A DNA stretch of 64,000 bases from Homoserinimonas sedimenticola (GTDB lineage Bacteria; Actinomycetota; Actinomycetes; Actinomycetales; Microbacteriaceae). The stretch is taken from contig NZ_JAPELL010000001.1 of NCBI RefSeq assembly GCF_026094475.1, forward strand, positions 715,171 to 779,170. Direction: 5' to 3'. The translations under genes and the position numbers were made by a program. Under the pieces are notes generated by a model, which saw nothing but the letters and a program-made list of their open reading frames with translations, was not told where the DNA came from and did not search any database. Below are positions 38,314-47,855 of the stretch, one piece after another (the first letter of the stretch is position 1; each line of letters starts with the position of its first letter).

Positions 38314-39318
38314 TCAGTTCCCGGTCGTGCCGAGGACGTCCACCACGAAGACCAGAGTGTCGGTGCCCGAGATGCCGGCGCTCGGGTTGCCGTTCTCGCC
38401 ATAGCCGTAGCTCGGAGGGATGACAACCACAATCTGGCTGCCCACCGGCTGCCCCACGAGTGCGGCACCGAATCCCGGGATCACCTGGTTGGTGGCGAAG
38501 GTCGCGGGCGAACCTCCGGGCCAGGAGGAGTCGAAGGTCTCCCCCGTGGTCCAGTTGACGCCCGTGTAGTGCACCTCGACGCTGTCGCCCTCGCTCACGA
38601 CATCGCCATCGCCCTCCGAGAGCACGGCAAGCGTGAGCTCGGCCGGCGGCTCGGCGTCGGGGATCGTCACGGTGGGCACGCCGTCATCGCCGTAGACGAC
38701 CGAGGGCATACCCTCGGAGCCTGGTTCGACCGTCGTGATCTCTGCCGTGATGTCACGCGGTTCGACAACATCCATGACGAACACGAGAGCATCGTCCGCG
38801 CCGACGCCGAAGGCCTCGTTTCCTGTCTCACCGAATGCGTCCTCCGGGGGAACCACCGCGACGATGCGCTCACCAAGAACGGAGCAGTTGAGTGCCTCGA
38901 CGATTCCCGGCAGATAGAGCGACTCGTCGAGCTCGAACGGCACGCGGTCCGACTCTTCCGTGTGCCCCGTTGTCTCGATCTGCTCGCCCGTGGAGCCGTT
39001 GTAGAGCGTGTAGGACACCGTCACGGTGTCCCCGAGGACGGCGGCCTCACTCCCCTCCCCCTCGATGACGACGGTGCGCTGAGTGCTCTCGGCGTCGAGA
39101 GGCGTGTCGAAGCTCACCTCGGGTGCCTCGCCGAGATCACCCTCGACGTTGACGGAGTCCGAGGCCTCACCCGAGGGTGCGCAGTCCGCAGCGGCACCCG
39201 TGCCGCCATCCGTGTCTTCCCCGTCCGCTGAGCAGGCGCTGAGGGTCAGTGTTGAGACAATCCCGAGCGCCAGGACGGCGGGGAGAGCGCGGCGGGTGGA
39301 AAGGGCGGAACGACGCAC
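38314..39318 (-). CDS. FKBP-type peptidyl-prolyl isomerase lipoprotein, two FKBP domains
   Basis: The protein has 334 residues from the GTG at 39318. A basic start and hydrophobic core end in LTLSAC, with C29 the expected lipidated cysteine. Two FKBP domains follow: a degenerate one around 80-195 (GDTVTVSYTLYNG ... PPEDAFGETG) and a more typical one at about 240-334 (GDSVEVHYTGVNW ... IPPSYGYGENG). It probably helps fold exported proteins on the outer face of the membrane. Upstream parts of the open frame lack lipoprotein features. The gap to xerC is 122 bp. Confidence 0.9.
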   Translation of the reverse strand: MRRSALSTRRALPAVLALGIVSTLTLSACSADGEDTDGGTGAAADCAPSGEASDSVNVEGDLGEAPEVSFDTPLDAESTQRTVVIEGEGSEAAVLGDTVTVSYTLYNGSTGEQIETTGHTEESDRVPFELDESLYLPGIVEALNCSVLGERIVAVVPPEDAFGETGNEAFGVGADDALVFVMDVVEPRDITAEITTVEPGSEGMPSVVYGDDGVPTVTIPDAEPPAELTLAVLSEGDGDVVSEGDSVEVHYTGVNWTTGETFDSSWPGGSPATFATNQVIPGFGAALVGQPVGSQIVVVIPPSYGYGENGNPSAGISGTDTLVFVVDVLGTTGN

Positions 39319-39440
39319 GGGGAACCTTTGGTGGGAGAGACGGGTGGGATGGTGTGGCCTGCAAGTATTCATCGGCCGCCCCAAGAATGTCACTGTTTCG
39401 GCTTTGCAAGTGCTGGGAGCCCCTCGCGAACCGCCGAGAG

Positions 39441-40352
39441 TCACGCCCTCGGATGCGCGGCCCGATAGGAGTCCCGCAGCCGGTCGAGCGAGACGTGCGT
39501 GTAGATCTGGGTCGTGCCCAGGCTTGCGTGCCCGAGCATCTCCTGCACGGCTCGGAGATCGGCGCCCCCGTCGAGGAGGTGGGTCGCCGCCGTGTGGCGG
39601 AGCGAGTGGGGGCCCGAGGGTCCGCTGCCGGGTATCGAAGCGAGGCATCTTGAGACAAGGCTGTAGACGGCTCTCGTGCCGAGGCGACCACCGCGATCCG
39701 CGATGAAGACCGCCCGAGCGGCGTCGTCACGAGAGTTCTGCAGGAGTGCGGGGCGCGCCGTCTCGAGATAGGCCAGGAGCGCACGCTTCGCCGGTGCACC
39801 GAAGGGCACGACACGCTCCTTCGCGCCCTTTCCTGTCACTCGGGCTGTGAGCCGGCCGAGGTCGAGTCGGTCGAGGTCGAGGCCGACGACCTCGCTGACG
39901 CGGAGGGCGGAGGCATAGAGGAGCTCGGCGACGGCGAGATCGCGAACCGCGCTCGGGTGGCCCGTGCTCGCGCGATCCGCGAGCGAGGCGAGCAGGCCGT
40001 CGATCTGCTCGCGGGTGAGGACCCGGGGAAGGTGACGGTCAGGGCGCGGCGCGCGGAGGCGAGCCGCGACATCCGCGCCGTCATGCTGCCGCAGGTGCCA
40101 CTCGCTGAGGCCCCGCGCTGCTGCGGCGCGCCGGGCCAGCGAGGCCTTCGCAAGGCCTCGCTGCGATTCGGTCCAGAGCCAGTCGCGCAGCATTTCGAGG
40201 GACAGTTCGTCCATGGATTCGACACCCTGCTCCTCGGCAAAGCCGGAGAGGGCGCGCAGATCGGTGCCGTAGGCGCGCACCGTGTTGTCGCTGAAGCCGC
40301 GCTCGTGCGTGAGGTGCCGCAGGTAGGCGTCGATCGCGGCGTCGAGTCGCAT
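39441..40352 (-). CDS. xerC: Tyrosine recombinase XerC
   Basis: XerC (303 aa) resolves chromosome dimers at dif together with XerD. An N-terminal SAM-like core-binding domain ([16 protein letters not shown]) is followed by the catalytic domain. That domain holds the arginine in LRVSEV, the lysine in [24 protein letters not shown] (H-x2-R) and the nucleophile in [14 protein letters not shown]. The ATG at 40352 was chosen; the frame extends through the phosphodiesterase gene as a shadow. No dif-like site was recognised here. It sits by dprA, comM and the ribosomal protein genes, a common actinobacterial position. Confidence 0.94.
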   Translation of the reverse strand: MRLDAAIDAYLRHLTHERGFSDNTVRAYGTDLRALSGFAEEQGVESMDELSLEMLRDWLWTESQRGLAKASLARRAAAARGLSEWHLRQHDGADVAARLRAPRPDRHLPRVLTREQIDGLLASLADRASTGHPSAVRDLAVAELLYASALRVSEVVGLDLDRLDLGRLTARVTGKGAKERVVPFGAPAKRALLAYLETARPALLQNSRDDAARAVFIADRGGRLGTRAVYSLVSRCLASIPGSGPSGPHSLRHTAATHLLDGGADLRAVQEMLGHASLGTTQIYTHVSLDRLRDSYRAAHPRA

Positions 40353-40353
40353 C

Positions 40354-41280
40354 TCAGCTCGCCGGCTCAGTGCCGAGGTTGAACGGCGAGTCCTTCTTGG
40401 AGAACATCGCGATGCGCTCATCGGGCGACATCGCCTCGATCTGTGCGCGGTGTTCTGCGTCGACGCCGGAGATCTCGGGGCTGTCGCCGATGGGAATGAG
40501 GGAGTGGACGATGCGATCCGGGTAAGCGTGGACGATGTTGATCGACTGGCCGGCGTCGCGCCCAGAGAGCAGCCGGTCCTTCGCGCTGAGGTCGAGGGTG
40601 TAGCACGTGGCGGCGGCGACCGAGACGGGGATGCCGGCGACGAGGCTGTGCGAGGAGTAGTGCAAATGGCCCGCGAGGATGCTGCGCACATCCGTGCCCT
40701 CGATGACCTCGACGAAGCGGTGCTGGTCGTGCAGTTCGAGCATCTGCATCGCCCACAGCAAGGGTGTGGGGATGGGCGGGTGGTGCACGGCGATGAGGGT
40801 GCCGTGCTCTGCGGGCGTCGCAAGCACGTCGCCGAGCCATTCGAGTTGCTCCTCGCTGAGCGCGCCGTGATGGTAGCCGGGGACCGTCGTGTCGAGGGAG
40901 ATGATGCGAAGGCCGCGGATGTCATACACCCGGTCCTGCGGCGCTTGCGAGCCTTCACCGAAGAGTGCCCGCGAGTACTGCAGGCGCTCATCGTGGTTTC
41001 CCATGACCCACACCACCTGGGCGCCCATGCGTTCGGCGACCGGCTCGACGGTTGCGCGCAGCCGCTCGTAGGCTTCCGGCTCGCCCAGGTCGGCCAGGTC
41101 GCCCGTGAAGACGAGCGCCTCCGGGCGGATGTCTGACCGCTCGAGCTGCGCCAGGGCCTTGCCCAGGTTCTGCTCTGTGTCGACAGCCCCGTAGAGCTTG
41201 CGCCCGCCAGCAAGGAAGTGGGGGTCGCTGATGTGGGCGATGACGTGGGAAGGATCTGGGTGTTGTCCGAGGGGGATCAC
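40354..41280 (-). CDS. Calcineurin-like phosphodiesterase (CpdA-like)
   Basis: The protein (308 aa) has the metallophosphoesterase metal motifs in order: ISDPHF (D-x-H), TGDLAD (GDxxD), MGNHDE (GNHD), a VHHPP histidine and GHLH. These coordinate a di-metal centre. Members hydrolyse cyclic nucleotides or phospho-esters, and 3',5'-cAMP cleavage is possible but not provable from sequence. Its stop lies 1 bp from the xerC start, so the pair is probably co-transcribed. Confidence 0.9.
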   Translation of the reverse strand: MIPLGQHPDPSHVIAHISDPHFLAGGRKLYGAVDTEQNLGKALAQLERSDIRPEALVFTGDLADLGEPEAYERLRATVEPVAERMGAQVVWVMGNHDERLQYSRALFGEGSQAPQDRVYDIRGLRIISLDTTVPGYHHGALSEEQLEWLGDVLATPAEHGTLIAVHHPPIPTPLLWAMQMLELHDQHRFVEVIEGTDVRSILAGHLHYSSHSLVAGIPVSVAAATCYTLDLSAKDRLLSGRDAGQSINIVHAYPDRIVHSLIPIGDSPEISGVDAEHRAQIEAMSPDERIAMFSKKDSPFNLGTEPAS

Positions 41281-41333
41281 GCGAACAGGCTAGTCGCGCC
41301 CCGCCGCGAACCGCCATCACCCCTGGCCCGTGT

Positions 41334-42554
41334 TCACGTTCTCACCCACCCACGCTCGCGTTCCTCGACGACGCCATCGAACGCGAGAAGTCCGAGCTGC
41401 GCCTGGGTCTCCCCCGGCGAGAGGCCAGCTCGCGACGCCACGTCCTCCGCAGTACGGGGCGATCGGCGGCTGAGTGCGTCGAGAACCCGGATGCTTCGAG
41501 GATCGCTCGCACGGTCGAGGCCGGCTTCGCTCTGCACACCGGGCACCTCCCCACTGCCACCGACTGCTCCCGGCACGAGCTCCGCCATCTCCGCGGCCGT
41601 CGTGACGCACACGGCATCGAAGTCGCGGATCAGGCGATGGCAACCCGCGGAGGCAGGGCTCGTGACAGGACCCGGCACGGCGCCCAGGGGCCGCCCGAGC
41701 GCGGCAGCGTGGCCGGCAGTATTGAGGGAGCCAGATCTCCACCCCGCCTCGAGCACGACAGTCGCTTGGCTAGCTGCCGCGATGAGGCGGTTCCGCTGGA
41801 GGAATCGCCACTTGCTCGGTTGCGCCCCCGGCGGCAGCTCTGTCAGGACGGCGCCCTCCTTCACCATGCGCGTCAGAAGGGCGTCGTGTCCCGAAGGATA
41901 GAAGCGGTCCACCCCTCCCGCGAGGAAAGCGACCGTGACCCCCGCGCTCGCCAGGGCAGCCCGGTGTGCCATCCCGTCGATGCCGTAGGCGGCGCCTGAG
42001 ACGATCGCGAAGCCGCGGTCGGCCAGACCGGCGGATGCCTCCATCGTGACGTGTTCCCCGTAACCCGTGGCGGCGCGTGCTCCTACGAGGGCGATCGAGC
42101 GGCTCAGGGCGGCGAGCGCAGCGTCGCTTCCCCGAACCCAGAGCGCGAGCGGCGCGTGGTGCCCGAGGTCGTCGAGCCCCGCCGGCCACAGCGGATCGCC
42201 GGGAACCAAGAGGCGCGCGCCGATGCGGGCTCCCTGCCGCAGAGAGAGGAGCGCGGCGGGAGGCTTGAGCCGTGGCATCCACCGTTGGAGCGCCTTCTCC
42301 ACCTCGTCGACGGAGAGCGCATCGACAGCGGCCGCGATGCGCGGGGCGTCCCAGCTCTCCACCAGCGCCGTCAGCGCGAGTTCCGCTCCGAGCGCCTCCA
42401 CGAGCGCCCCCGCGATACGGTCGCCCGGCTCCGCGATGCCCGACCAACTCGCACGTGCGAAAGTCGCGACGCCCTCCTCACGGTCGACATCGTGGCCACG
42501 CAGGGCGCGGCAAGGCGCGCGAAGCTCGCCCTCGGGAAGACCGAACAGTGTCAT
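41334..42554 (-). CDS. dprA: DNA-processing protein DprA
   Basis: DprA (406 aa) loads RecA on incoming single-stranded DNA during transformation. A Rossmann-like core carries the signatures SIALVGARAATGYGEH, SGAAYGIDGMAHRAAL and SGSLNTAGHAAALGRPLGAVPGP. A C-terminal winged-helix (DprA_WH-like) begins around residue 345. An N-terminal helical region of about 110 residues precedes the core. The ATG overlaps the comM stop by 4 bp, completing a yraN-comM-dprA unit. Confidence 0.94.
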   Translation of the reverse strand: MTLFGLPEGELRAPCRALRGHDVDREEGVATFARASWSGIAEPGDRIAGALVEALGAELALTALVESWDAPRIAAAVDALSVDEVEKALQRWMPRLKPPAALLSLRQGARIGARLLVPGDPLWPAGLDDLGHHAPLALWVRGSDAALAALSRSIALVGARAATGYGEHVTMEASAGLADRGFAIVSGAAYGIDGMAHRAALASAGVTVAFLAGGVDRFYPSGHDALLTRMVKEGAVLTELPPGAQPSKWRFLQRNRLIAAASQATVVLEAGWRSGSLNTAGHAAALGRPLGAVPGPVTSPASAGCHRLIRDFDAVCVTTAAEMAELVPGAVGGSGEVPGVQSEAGLDRASDPRSIRVLDALSRRSPRTAEDVASRAGLSPGETQAQLGLLAFDGVVEERERGWVRT

Positions 42555-44080
42555 GACATGCCTCGTCTCAGGAAAAGCGCCCGGCCAACGTGCTCGGGCG
42601 CGAGCGTGGGTGAATCGTCAAGGTCAGCGAGGGTCCACGCGGTTCGCAATACCCGGTCATAGCCGCGCATCGTGATGCCACCGCGCTCGAGAGCACGGTC
42701 GAGAGCGGCGGTCGTGGCAGGCGAGGGTCGGATGCCGTCGCTGCGCAGCCAGGCCCCCGCGACATGGGCATTGACCGACCACGGTGTATCTCGCAGGCGA
42801 TGCCGGGCGCGTTCTCGTGCGCGCAGCACGTCTCCACGGGCGTCGCTCGTGCGGATGCCACCGCCCCTGCCCAATCTCAACTCGGTCGCCGTGACGCGGG
42901 TCACGCGCAGCTGGATATCGATGCGGTCGAGGAGCGGCCCGGAGAGGCGAGCGAGGTAGCGGCGGCGGGCGTGGGGCGTGCACGCGCAGGCGGCATCCTT
43001 GGCGCCGTACTGGCCGCAGGGGCAGGGGTTGGCGGCGAGGATGAGCTGAAAGCGCCCAGGGAAGGTCGCGACCGCGTTCGCCCGGTGAATCGTGATGGTG
43101 CCGGACTCGAGAGGTTGTCGCAGGGCGTCGAGGACGGAGGAGGAGAACTCCGGTGCCTCGTCGAGAAAGAGCACCCCGTGAGAGGCGCGGGCCGCCGCGC
43201 CGGGACGGATGACGCCGCTGCCGCCGCCCACGAGCGATGCCGCGGTCGCCGTGTGGTGCGGGGCCTCGAAGGGCGGCCGCGTCTGAAGAGTCGCCCCGAC
43301 GGGACGACCGGTGAGGGAACGGAGTGAACTCACCTCGAGAGCCTGATCCTGCTCGAGTGGCGGCAGGATGCCGGGCAATCGCTCGGCAAGCATCGTCTTG
43401 CCCGCACCCGGCGGACCGAGCATGAACATGTGATGGCCGCCGGCGGCAGCGGCGATGAGGGCCTGCACGGCATCGGGGTTGCCGACGACATCCTCAAGGT
43501 CGGGAACTGCGGCGTTCTCGGTCGCCGTCTCGGGGACCGTCAGCGCCTCCACGGGCAGGGGGTCCAGCTCCGCGCCGTGCCAGATGGCGGCGTCGCGCAG
43601 TGAGGCCACGGCGACGACACGGATTCCGCCGACGAGCGAGGCCTCGCCCTCGTTACCGGCGGGCACCATGACGACCTCTGCACCGGTGCGAGCCGCCGCG
43701 ACGACAGAGGGCAGGATTCCCGGGGTCGGCCTCAACCTTCCATCGAGCCCTAACTCCCCCACGTGCACGACACGCTCGACTGATTCGGCCGAGACCGCGC
43801 CGTCGGCGGCGAGCGCCGCGAGCGCGATCGCGAGGTCGAAGCCGGAGCCGTGCTTGGGCAGGGCGGCCGGCGAAAGGTTGACGGTGATCTTGCGGCTGGC
43901 AAGCGGGCAGCCCGAGTTGGAGGCCGCCGCGCGCACGCGTTCGCGAGCTTCGCCGAGTGCCGCGTCCGGCAGGCCGATGAGAGTGAAGCCGGGAAGCGTG
44001 TTGGAGATGTCGGCCTCGACCTCGACGAGTTCCCCCGTGAGGCCGAGCAGGGCGATGGCACGGGTACGTCCGACGGCCAT
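42551..44080 (-). CDS. comM: ComM/YifB-type AAA+ ATPase (Mg-chelatase-like)
   Basis: The protein (509 aa) has an N-terminal Lon-protease-like (ChlI) domain (VEVEADISNTLPGFTLIGLPDAA), a Walker A GPPGAGKTMLA, a Walker B region LFLDEAPEF, and a C-terminal zinc-like CPCGQ segment. In competent bacteria ComM is a helicase that promotes branch migration. Here it is coupled to yraN (TGATG) and dprA (ATGA). It does not belong to chlorophyll or B12 chelatases despite the family name. Confidence 0.94.
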   Translation of the reverse strand: MAVGRTRAIALLGLTGELVEVEADISNTLPGFTLIGLPDAALGEARERVRAAASNSGCPLASRKITVNLSPAALPKHGSGFDLAIALAALAADGAVSAESVERVVHVGELGLDGRLRPTPGILPSVVAAARTGAEVVMVPAGNEGEASLVGGIRVVAVASLRDAAIWHGAELDPLPVEALTVPETATENAAVPDLEDVVGNPDAVQALIAAAAGGHHMFMLGPPGAGKTMLAERLPGILPPLEQDQALEVSSLRSLTGRPVGATLQTRPPFEAPHHTATAASLVGGGSGVIRPGAAARASHGVLFLDEAPEFSSSVLDALRQPLESGTITIHRANAVATFPGRFQLILAANPCPCGQYGAKDAACACTPHARRRYLARLSGPLLDRIDIQLRVTRVTATELRLGRGGGIRTSDARGDVLRARERARHRLRDTPWSVNAHVAGAWLRSDGIRPSPATTAALDRALERGGITMRGYDRVLRTAWTLADLDDSPTLAPEHVGRALFLRRGMS

Positions 44081-44451
44081 CAGTACACCCGCTGCAGGTG
44101 CTCGACGACGGGGGTTGCCCCGCGCCGACGGACGATCGCGATGGCATCGATACGGATGCTGCGGCGCCCGTGTGCTCCCTCAGCAGTCGGGTTGGCGTCG
44201 CACCAAGCGAGCGCGAGCCTGCGGAGGCGGGCGAGCTTGGCCGCCGTGATGGCTTCGAGGGGATGTCCGAAGCCGAGGCCGGAGCGCGTCTTGACCTCGA
44301 CGAAGACGGTGTCGCGGCCGTCAAAGGCGACGATGTCGATCTCGCCCTGCTCGCACCTCCAGTTTCGTTCGAGGATCGTGTAGCCGGCCCTCGTGAGGAA
44401 TACCGCCGCGTGCTCCTCGCCCCAACGACCTAGTTCGCCTTTCACAGCCAT
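44080..44451 (-). CDS. yraN: YraN/UPF0102 family endonuclease-like protein
   Basis: The protein (123 aa) has a restriction-endonuclease-like core: GELGRWGEEHAAVFL at the N-terminus, then GEIDIVAFDG and VFVEVKTRS, which supply the D-(E)xK metal-binding residues. The biochemical role is poorly known. The ATG at 44451 was chosen because AGGAGG lies 5 nt upstream. It is first in the yraN-comM-dprA unit and is divergent from the LCP gene. Confidence 0.93.
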   Translation of the reverse strand: MAVKGELGRWGEEHAAVFLTRAGYTILERNWRCEQGEIDIVAFDGRDTVFVEVKTRSGLGFGHPLEAITAAKLARLRRLALAWCDANPTAEGAHGRRSIRIDAIAIVRRRGATPVVEHLQRVY

Positions 44452-44598
44452 GAAAACCTCCTGCGTCGAGCTTCTCGATCCGAAGGGAGCGAAATCGCCG
44501 TGCACGCGTCAGCTGGTGACAGCGGGAGGAGGACACCGCTGTGGAGGAGTGTGTGGATCGCGACCGCGAGTCACATCCCGCACACAGCATCCGCCGCA

Positions 44599-44604
44599 TA
44601 AGAT
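44599..44604 (+). promoter_or_regulatory. -10-like TAAGAT ahead of the LCP gene (possible leaderless start)
   Basis: TAAGAT ends 8 nt before the GTG at 44613, and no ribosome-binding site lies between. The rest of the 161-bp divergent gap (44452-44612) shows no other recognisable element. Confidence 0.45.
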
Positions 44605-44612
44605 TTCGCGCT

Positions 44613-45878
44613 GTGACTTCTGAACCCGCCCGCCGTCGACGCGCATCCGGCCGCTCGCCCATCGCCCGCCATGGCCGCTTGCCCCGGCATGGCGTCGCTC
44701 GCGGCATGCTCGGACTTGTCGGCGCGGCTCTCGCCGTGACGCTCGTGAGCACCCTCACGGTTGCCGGCGTCGCGGTCGCGAGTATCACGAGCCAGATCAA
44801 GCCGGGCATCGAGCTGGCCGGTGAGGAGAACGTGCCCGACATCGGCGCTATCGAGGGCGGCGTGAACCTGCTGCTGGTGGGCAGCGACAGCGGCGGCGGC
44901 AATGCTGCCTATGGCGAGCGCGGTCAACACCTCAACGATGTCACGATCCTCCTCCACATCTCTGAGGACCACACGCACGCCACCGTCGTGAGCTTCCCCC
45001 GCGACCTCTTCGTCTCAATCCCCTCGTGTCCTCGCGAGGACGGTGACGGGAGCTACAGCGCCATGAGCTCCCAGAAGATCAACACCTCCCTCACATACGG
45101 CGGCCTCGCGTGCACCGTGCTCACGGTCGAGGAGCTGACGGGCCTGAGCATCCCCTACGCCGCCCTGATCGAGTTCGACGGCGTCATCCAGATGTCGAAC
45201 GCGGTCGGCGGTGTGCCCGTCTGTGTCGCGAGCGACATCAACGACCGCCAGATCAACTTTTCCCTCGCGGCGGGCGAGCACGTGCTCTCAGGCTTCGAGG
45301 CGCTCCAGTTCGTGCGCTCCCGCTATGGCGTCGGCGACGGCAGCGACCTCGCGCGCATCAGCAACCAGCAGGTGTTCCTCTCCTCGCTCGCACGGACGAT
45401 CAAGAGCGCCGACACCCTCTCCGACCCGGTCAAGGTCTACGGTCTCGCCCAGGCTGCGGTGCAGAACATGGAGATGTCGAACAGCCTCCAGAACGTCACG
45501 ACGCTCGCCTCGATCGCCCTCGCACTCAAGGACATCCCGTTGGAGCGGGTCACCTTCGCGCAGCTCCCCACCTACTACGGCAACAGCGGCAGCCAGAGCG
45601 GCGTGCTGCTGAGGACGGATGACGCGCAGGACCTCTTCGACGCCCTCATCGCCGACCTTCCCGTCGCGATCACAGGGTCACTCGGAGACGGCGCCGTGGC
45701 TGACCCCTCCGTGCCCGTCGAGAGTGAGACGCCGGCCGAGACGACCGACCCCGCTGAGCCCAGCGAAACCGCCACCCCGGGCGAAAGCGCTGCCCCGGAG
45801 GATTCCGGCGTAGTGCAGCTTCCCGACTCGATCACGGGATCCTCCGCCGCGACCCACTCCTGCTCCGCGGGCCAGTAG
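44613..45878 (+). CDS. LytR-CpsA-Psr (LCP) family cell-wall glycopolymer transferase
   Basis: The protein (421 aa) has an Arg-rich cytoplasmic N-terminus, one membrane helix (about 35-58) and an extracellular LCP domain. Its landmarks are LLLVGSDS, VVSFPRDLFVSIP, INTSLTYGG and ALQFVRSRYG with the catalytic arginines. LCP proteins attach wall polymers such as arabinogalactan or teichoic acids to peptidoglycan. The last 65 residues are Pro/Glu/Thr-rich. The GTG at 44613 follows a -10-like element; an ATG at 44706 would cut off the basic tail. It converges on the DUF2469 gene. Confidence 0.92.
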   Translation: MTSEPARRRRASGRSPIARHGRLPRHGVARGMLGLVGAALAVTLVSTLTVAGVAVASITSQIKPGIELAGEENVPDIGAIEGGVNLLLVGSDSGGGNAAYGERGQHLNDVTILLHISEDHTHATVVSFPRDLFVSIPSCPREDGDGSYSAMSSQKINTSLTYGGLACTVLTVEELTGLSIPYAALIEFDGVIQMSNAVGGVPVCVASDINDRQINFSLAAGEHVLSGFEALQFVRSRYGVGDGSDLARISNQQVFLSSLARTIKSADTLSDPVKVYGLAQAAVQNMEMSNSLQNVTTLASIALALKDIPLERVTFAQLPTYYGNSGSQSGVLLRTDDAQDLFDALIADLPVAITGSLGDGAVADPSVPVESETPAETTDPAEPSETATPGESAAPEDSGVVQLPDSITGSSAATHSCSAGQ

Positions 45879-45936
45879 CGAAGCAGGGACCGACAAGAAC
45901 GCGCCCCCGAGGGAGAACGGCCCGCAGACGACGCGA

Positions 45937-46260
45937 TTACTCGTCGAGTGCGAGCTCCTTCGGCAGCTCGAGCTCCTTGGCGTTGAGTTCCTCAACGTTG
46001 ACGTCCTTGAAGGTCAGCACGCGGACCGCCTTGACGAAGCGGTCGGAACGATAGACGTCCCAGACCCACACGTCCTTCATCGACAGCTCGAAGTAGAAGT
46101 CGTGCTCCGTGTCCTGCCGGATCAGCTCGACCTCGTTGGCGAGGTAGAAGCGCCGTTCGGTCTCGACGACATAGCGAAACTGGGAGACCACGTCGCGGTA
46201 CTCGCGGAACAGGGCCAGCTCGACCTCACGGTCGTAGTCTTCGAACTCGTCTTCGTCCAT
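45937..46260 (-). CDS. DUF2469 family protein
   Basis: The protein (107 aa) is acidic and cytosolic, with the family pattern EYRDVVSQFRYVVETERRFYLAN and FYFELSMKDVWVWDVYR. The family is nearly confined to actinobacteria and is found next to rnhB and lepB, as here. Function unknown. A TAGGAT hexamer 9 nt upstream of the start could be a -10. Confidence 0.93.
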   Translation of the reverse strand: MDEDEFEDYDREVELALFREYRDVVSQFRYVVETERRFYLANEVELIRQDTEHDFYFELSMKDVWVWDVYRSDRFVKAVRVLTFKDVNVEELNAKELELPKELALDE

Positions 46261-46298
46261 AGCGGGTCAATCCTACGCGCTTCAGTCGAGGAACCGAT

Positions 46299-47021
46299 TC
46301 AGGACGGGGTGACGGATGCCTGCCCACGGATGGCCCCGAGGGAGACGACGTCGTCAGCACCCTCGAGTCCGTCGAGCAGGCTCGGCGGCCTTAGCCACGT
46401 CTGGCGGTGGAGCTCCGAGGGGCCGAGCGCGTCGATCGCGGCGTAGTGGGCCGCGCTACCGTAGCCCTTGTTGCCGCTCCAGCCATAACCGGGGATGCGA
46501 GCATCCGCATCGATCATCATCCGATCGCGGTGCACCTTCGCGATGACGGATGCTGCCGAGACGGAGGCACAGTCGCGGTCGGCCTTGACCCTCGGCACAA
46601 CCGTGAGGGGTGCGGGCGAGTGGGCCGTGAGCCAGTCGAAGTGACCGTCGAGAATGACCGAGCACTCCTCGAGGGGAACGCCCGCCTCGACAAGGCTCGA
46701 CAGGGCGCGGGACCCGGCCAGACCGAGGCAGGCCGTGATGCCCAGTCGGTCGACTTCCTCCGCGGTCGCAAGGCCTACCGCGTAGTGGAGGCTCCAGCTA
46801 CGCGCGAGCGGTTCGAGCGCCTCCCGGCGGCGCTCCGTGAGGAGCTTCGAATCCCGCAAACCCTCGGGGATGCGGGGCATCCGTGGACCAACGACGGACA
46901 TGCCCACCCCGACGGGGCCCGCGATCGCCCCACGACCCACCTCGTCGACGCCGATGACGTAGCGCGCACCCTCGCGGTGCATGCCACGCTCGATCCTGAG
47001 GTTCGGCGACGCGGTCGCCAT
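46299..47021 (-). CDS. rnhB: Ribonuclease HII
   Basis: RNase HII (240 aa) removes ribonucleotides and RNA primers from DNA. Active-site motif GVDEVGRGAIAGP supplies two acidic residues, RDSKLLTERRRE follows, and the remaining acids lie in ILDGHFDW and KVHRDRMM. The ATG at 47021 sits one base after the lepB stop; the frame opens earlier inside lepB but lacks family sequence there. It belongs to the rplS-lepB-rnhB group. Confidence 0.94.
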   Translation of the reverse strand: MATASPNLRIERGMHREGARYVIGVDEVGRGAIAGPVGVGMSVVGPRMPRIPEGLRDSKLLTERRREALEPLARSWSLHYAVGLATAEEVDRLGITACLGLAGSRALSSLVEAGVPLEECSVILDGHFDWLTAHSPAPLTVVPRVKADRDCASVSAASVIAKVHRDRMMIDADARIPGYGWSGNKGYGSAAHYAAIDALGPSELHRQTWLRPPSLLDGLEGADDVVSLGAIRGQASVTPS

Positions 47022-47022
47022 G

Positions 47023-47772
47023 TCAGCCGACAGCCTGGGGGTCGTCGACACCCTCGAAGACCTCGGGGTAGTTGTCGAGCCAGGCCCAGTGACTGCTCGG
47101 CCAGCTGACCATGATGGCTCGGCCCACGACATTGTCGCGGGGCACGAAGCCACGGCTCGGCCCCGTCGCGTTGCAGCGCGAGTCACACGAGTTGTAGCGG
47201 TTGTCACCCATGACCCAGAGCGAATCCTCGGGAACCGTCACGGCGAAGTCGTCCTTGGAGACCTTCGTTACCCGCTCGGGCAGCTTGAGGTAGGGCTCGT
47301 CGAGAGGCACGCCATTGACAGAGAGCTGGCCGAAGGAATTGCAGCAGGCGACCTCGTCGCCGGGCAACCCGATGACGCGCTTGATGAGGTGATCGTTGCT
47401 GTCGGGAGCGCTCAGCCCCACGACCGAGAGAACCCAATCAATCGCCTCGACGATCGCCGGACGCTCCTCTGTGGGCATGGGCTGAAGCCAGCCGCCCGGG
47501 TCGCGGAACACGATGACATCGCCGTGCTCGAGCGCGACCACGTCGGGCACGAGCTGGTTGACGATGATCCGGTCATTGATCTGCAGCGTGTTCTCCATCG
47601 ACGCGGACGGGATGTAAAACGACCGCACGAGGAACGTCTTGATGCCCACCGAGATGATGACGGCAGCGATGAAGATGAGGACGAGGTCCCGGAGGAACAG
47701 CAACGCGCTGCGACGTCGGCGACCGGATGGTGCGTCGGCTGCGGCATCCGCCGACGAAGAATTCTGTGACAT
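47023..47772 (-). CDS. lepB: Signal peptidase I (bacterial Ser/Lys type)
   Basis: LepB (249 aa) removes ordinary Sec/Tat signal peptides. A polar N-terminus and one membrane helix (about 25-47) precede the catalytic serine in SMENTL and the catalytic lysine in KRVIGLPGD. The closing motif is GDNRYNSCDSR. It differs in class from the SipW-type peptidase at 13.5-14.1 kb. The ATG at 47772 is preceded by AGGGG, which abuts the 3' arm of a strong hairpin between rplS and lepB. Confidence 0.96.
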   Translation of the reverse strand: MSQNSSSADAAADAPSGRRRRSALLFLRDLVLIFIAAVIISVGIKTFLVRSFYIPSASMENTLQINDRIIVNQLVPDVVALEHGDVIVFRDPGGWLQPMPTEERPAIVEAIDWVLSVVGLSAPDSNDHLIKRVIGLPGDEVACCNSFGQLSVNGVPLDEPYLKLPERVTKVSKDDFAVTVPEDSLWVMGDNRYNSCDSRCNATGPSRGFVPRDNVVGRAIMVSWPSSHWAWLDNYPEVFEGVDDPQAVG

Positions 47773-47779
47773 TAAACCC

Positions 47780-47816
47780 CTGAGCTCCCCGCCAGTTTAT
47801 GTGGTGGGGAGCTCAG
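47780..47816 (-). terminator. Strong hairpin directly upstream of lepB, attenuator-like
   Basis: CTGAGCTCCCC and GGGGAGCTCAG form a perfect 11-bp stem, extended to 15 pairs by CCA/TGG and one G-T pair, with loop GTTTATG. On the minus strand it is followed by GGGTTTAATG, where the ATG is the lepB start. It could end rplS transcripts partly and also limit access to the lepB ribosome-binding site. Confidence 0.65.
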
Positions 47817-47855
47817 GTGAACACGTTTGCGGCGTGCGTCGAAGAATGCGGGAGA

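Noticed and set aside
38566-39231. Plus-strand frame opposite the FKBP gene
   Set aside because: It is a shadow frame with no start signal and no domain.
42551-44080. Magnesium chelatase subunit for a tetrapyrrole pathway
   Set aside because: Domain order (ChlI-like N-terminus, AAA+, C-terminal Cys segment) and the yraN-dprA context are those of ComM/YifB.
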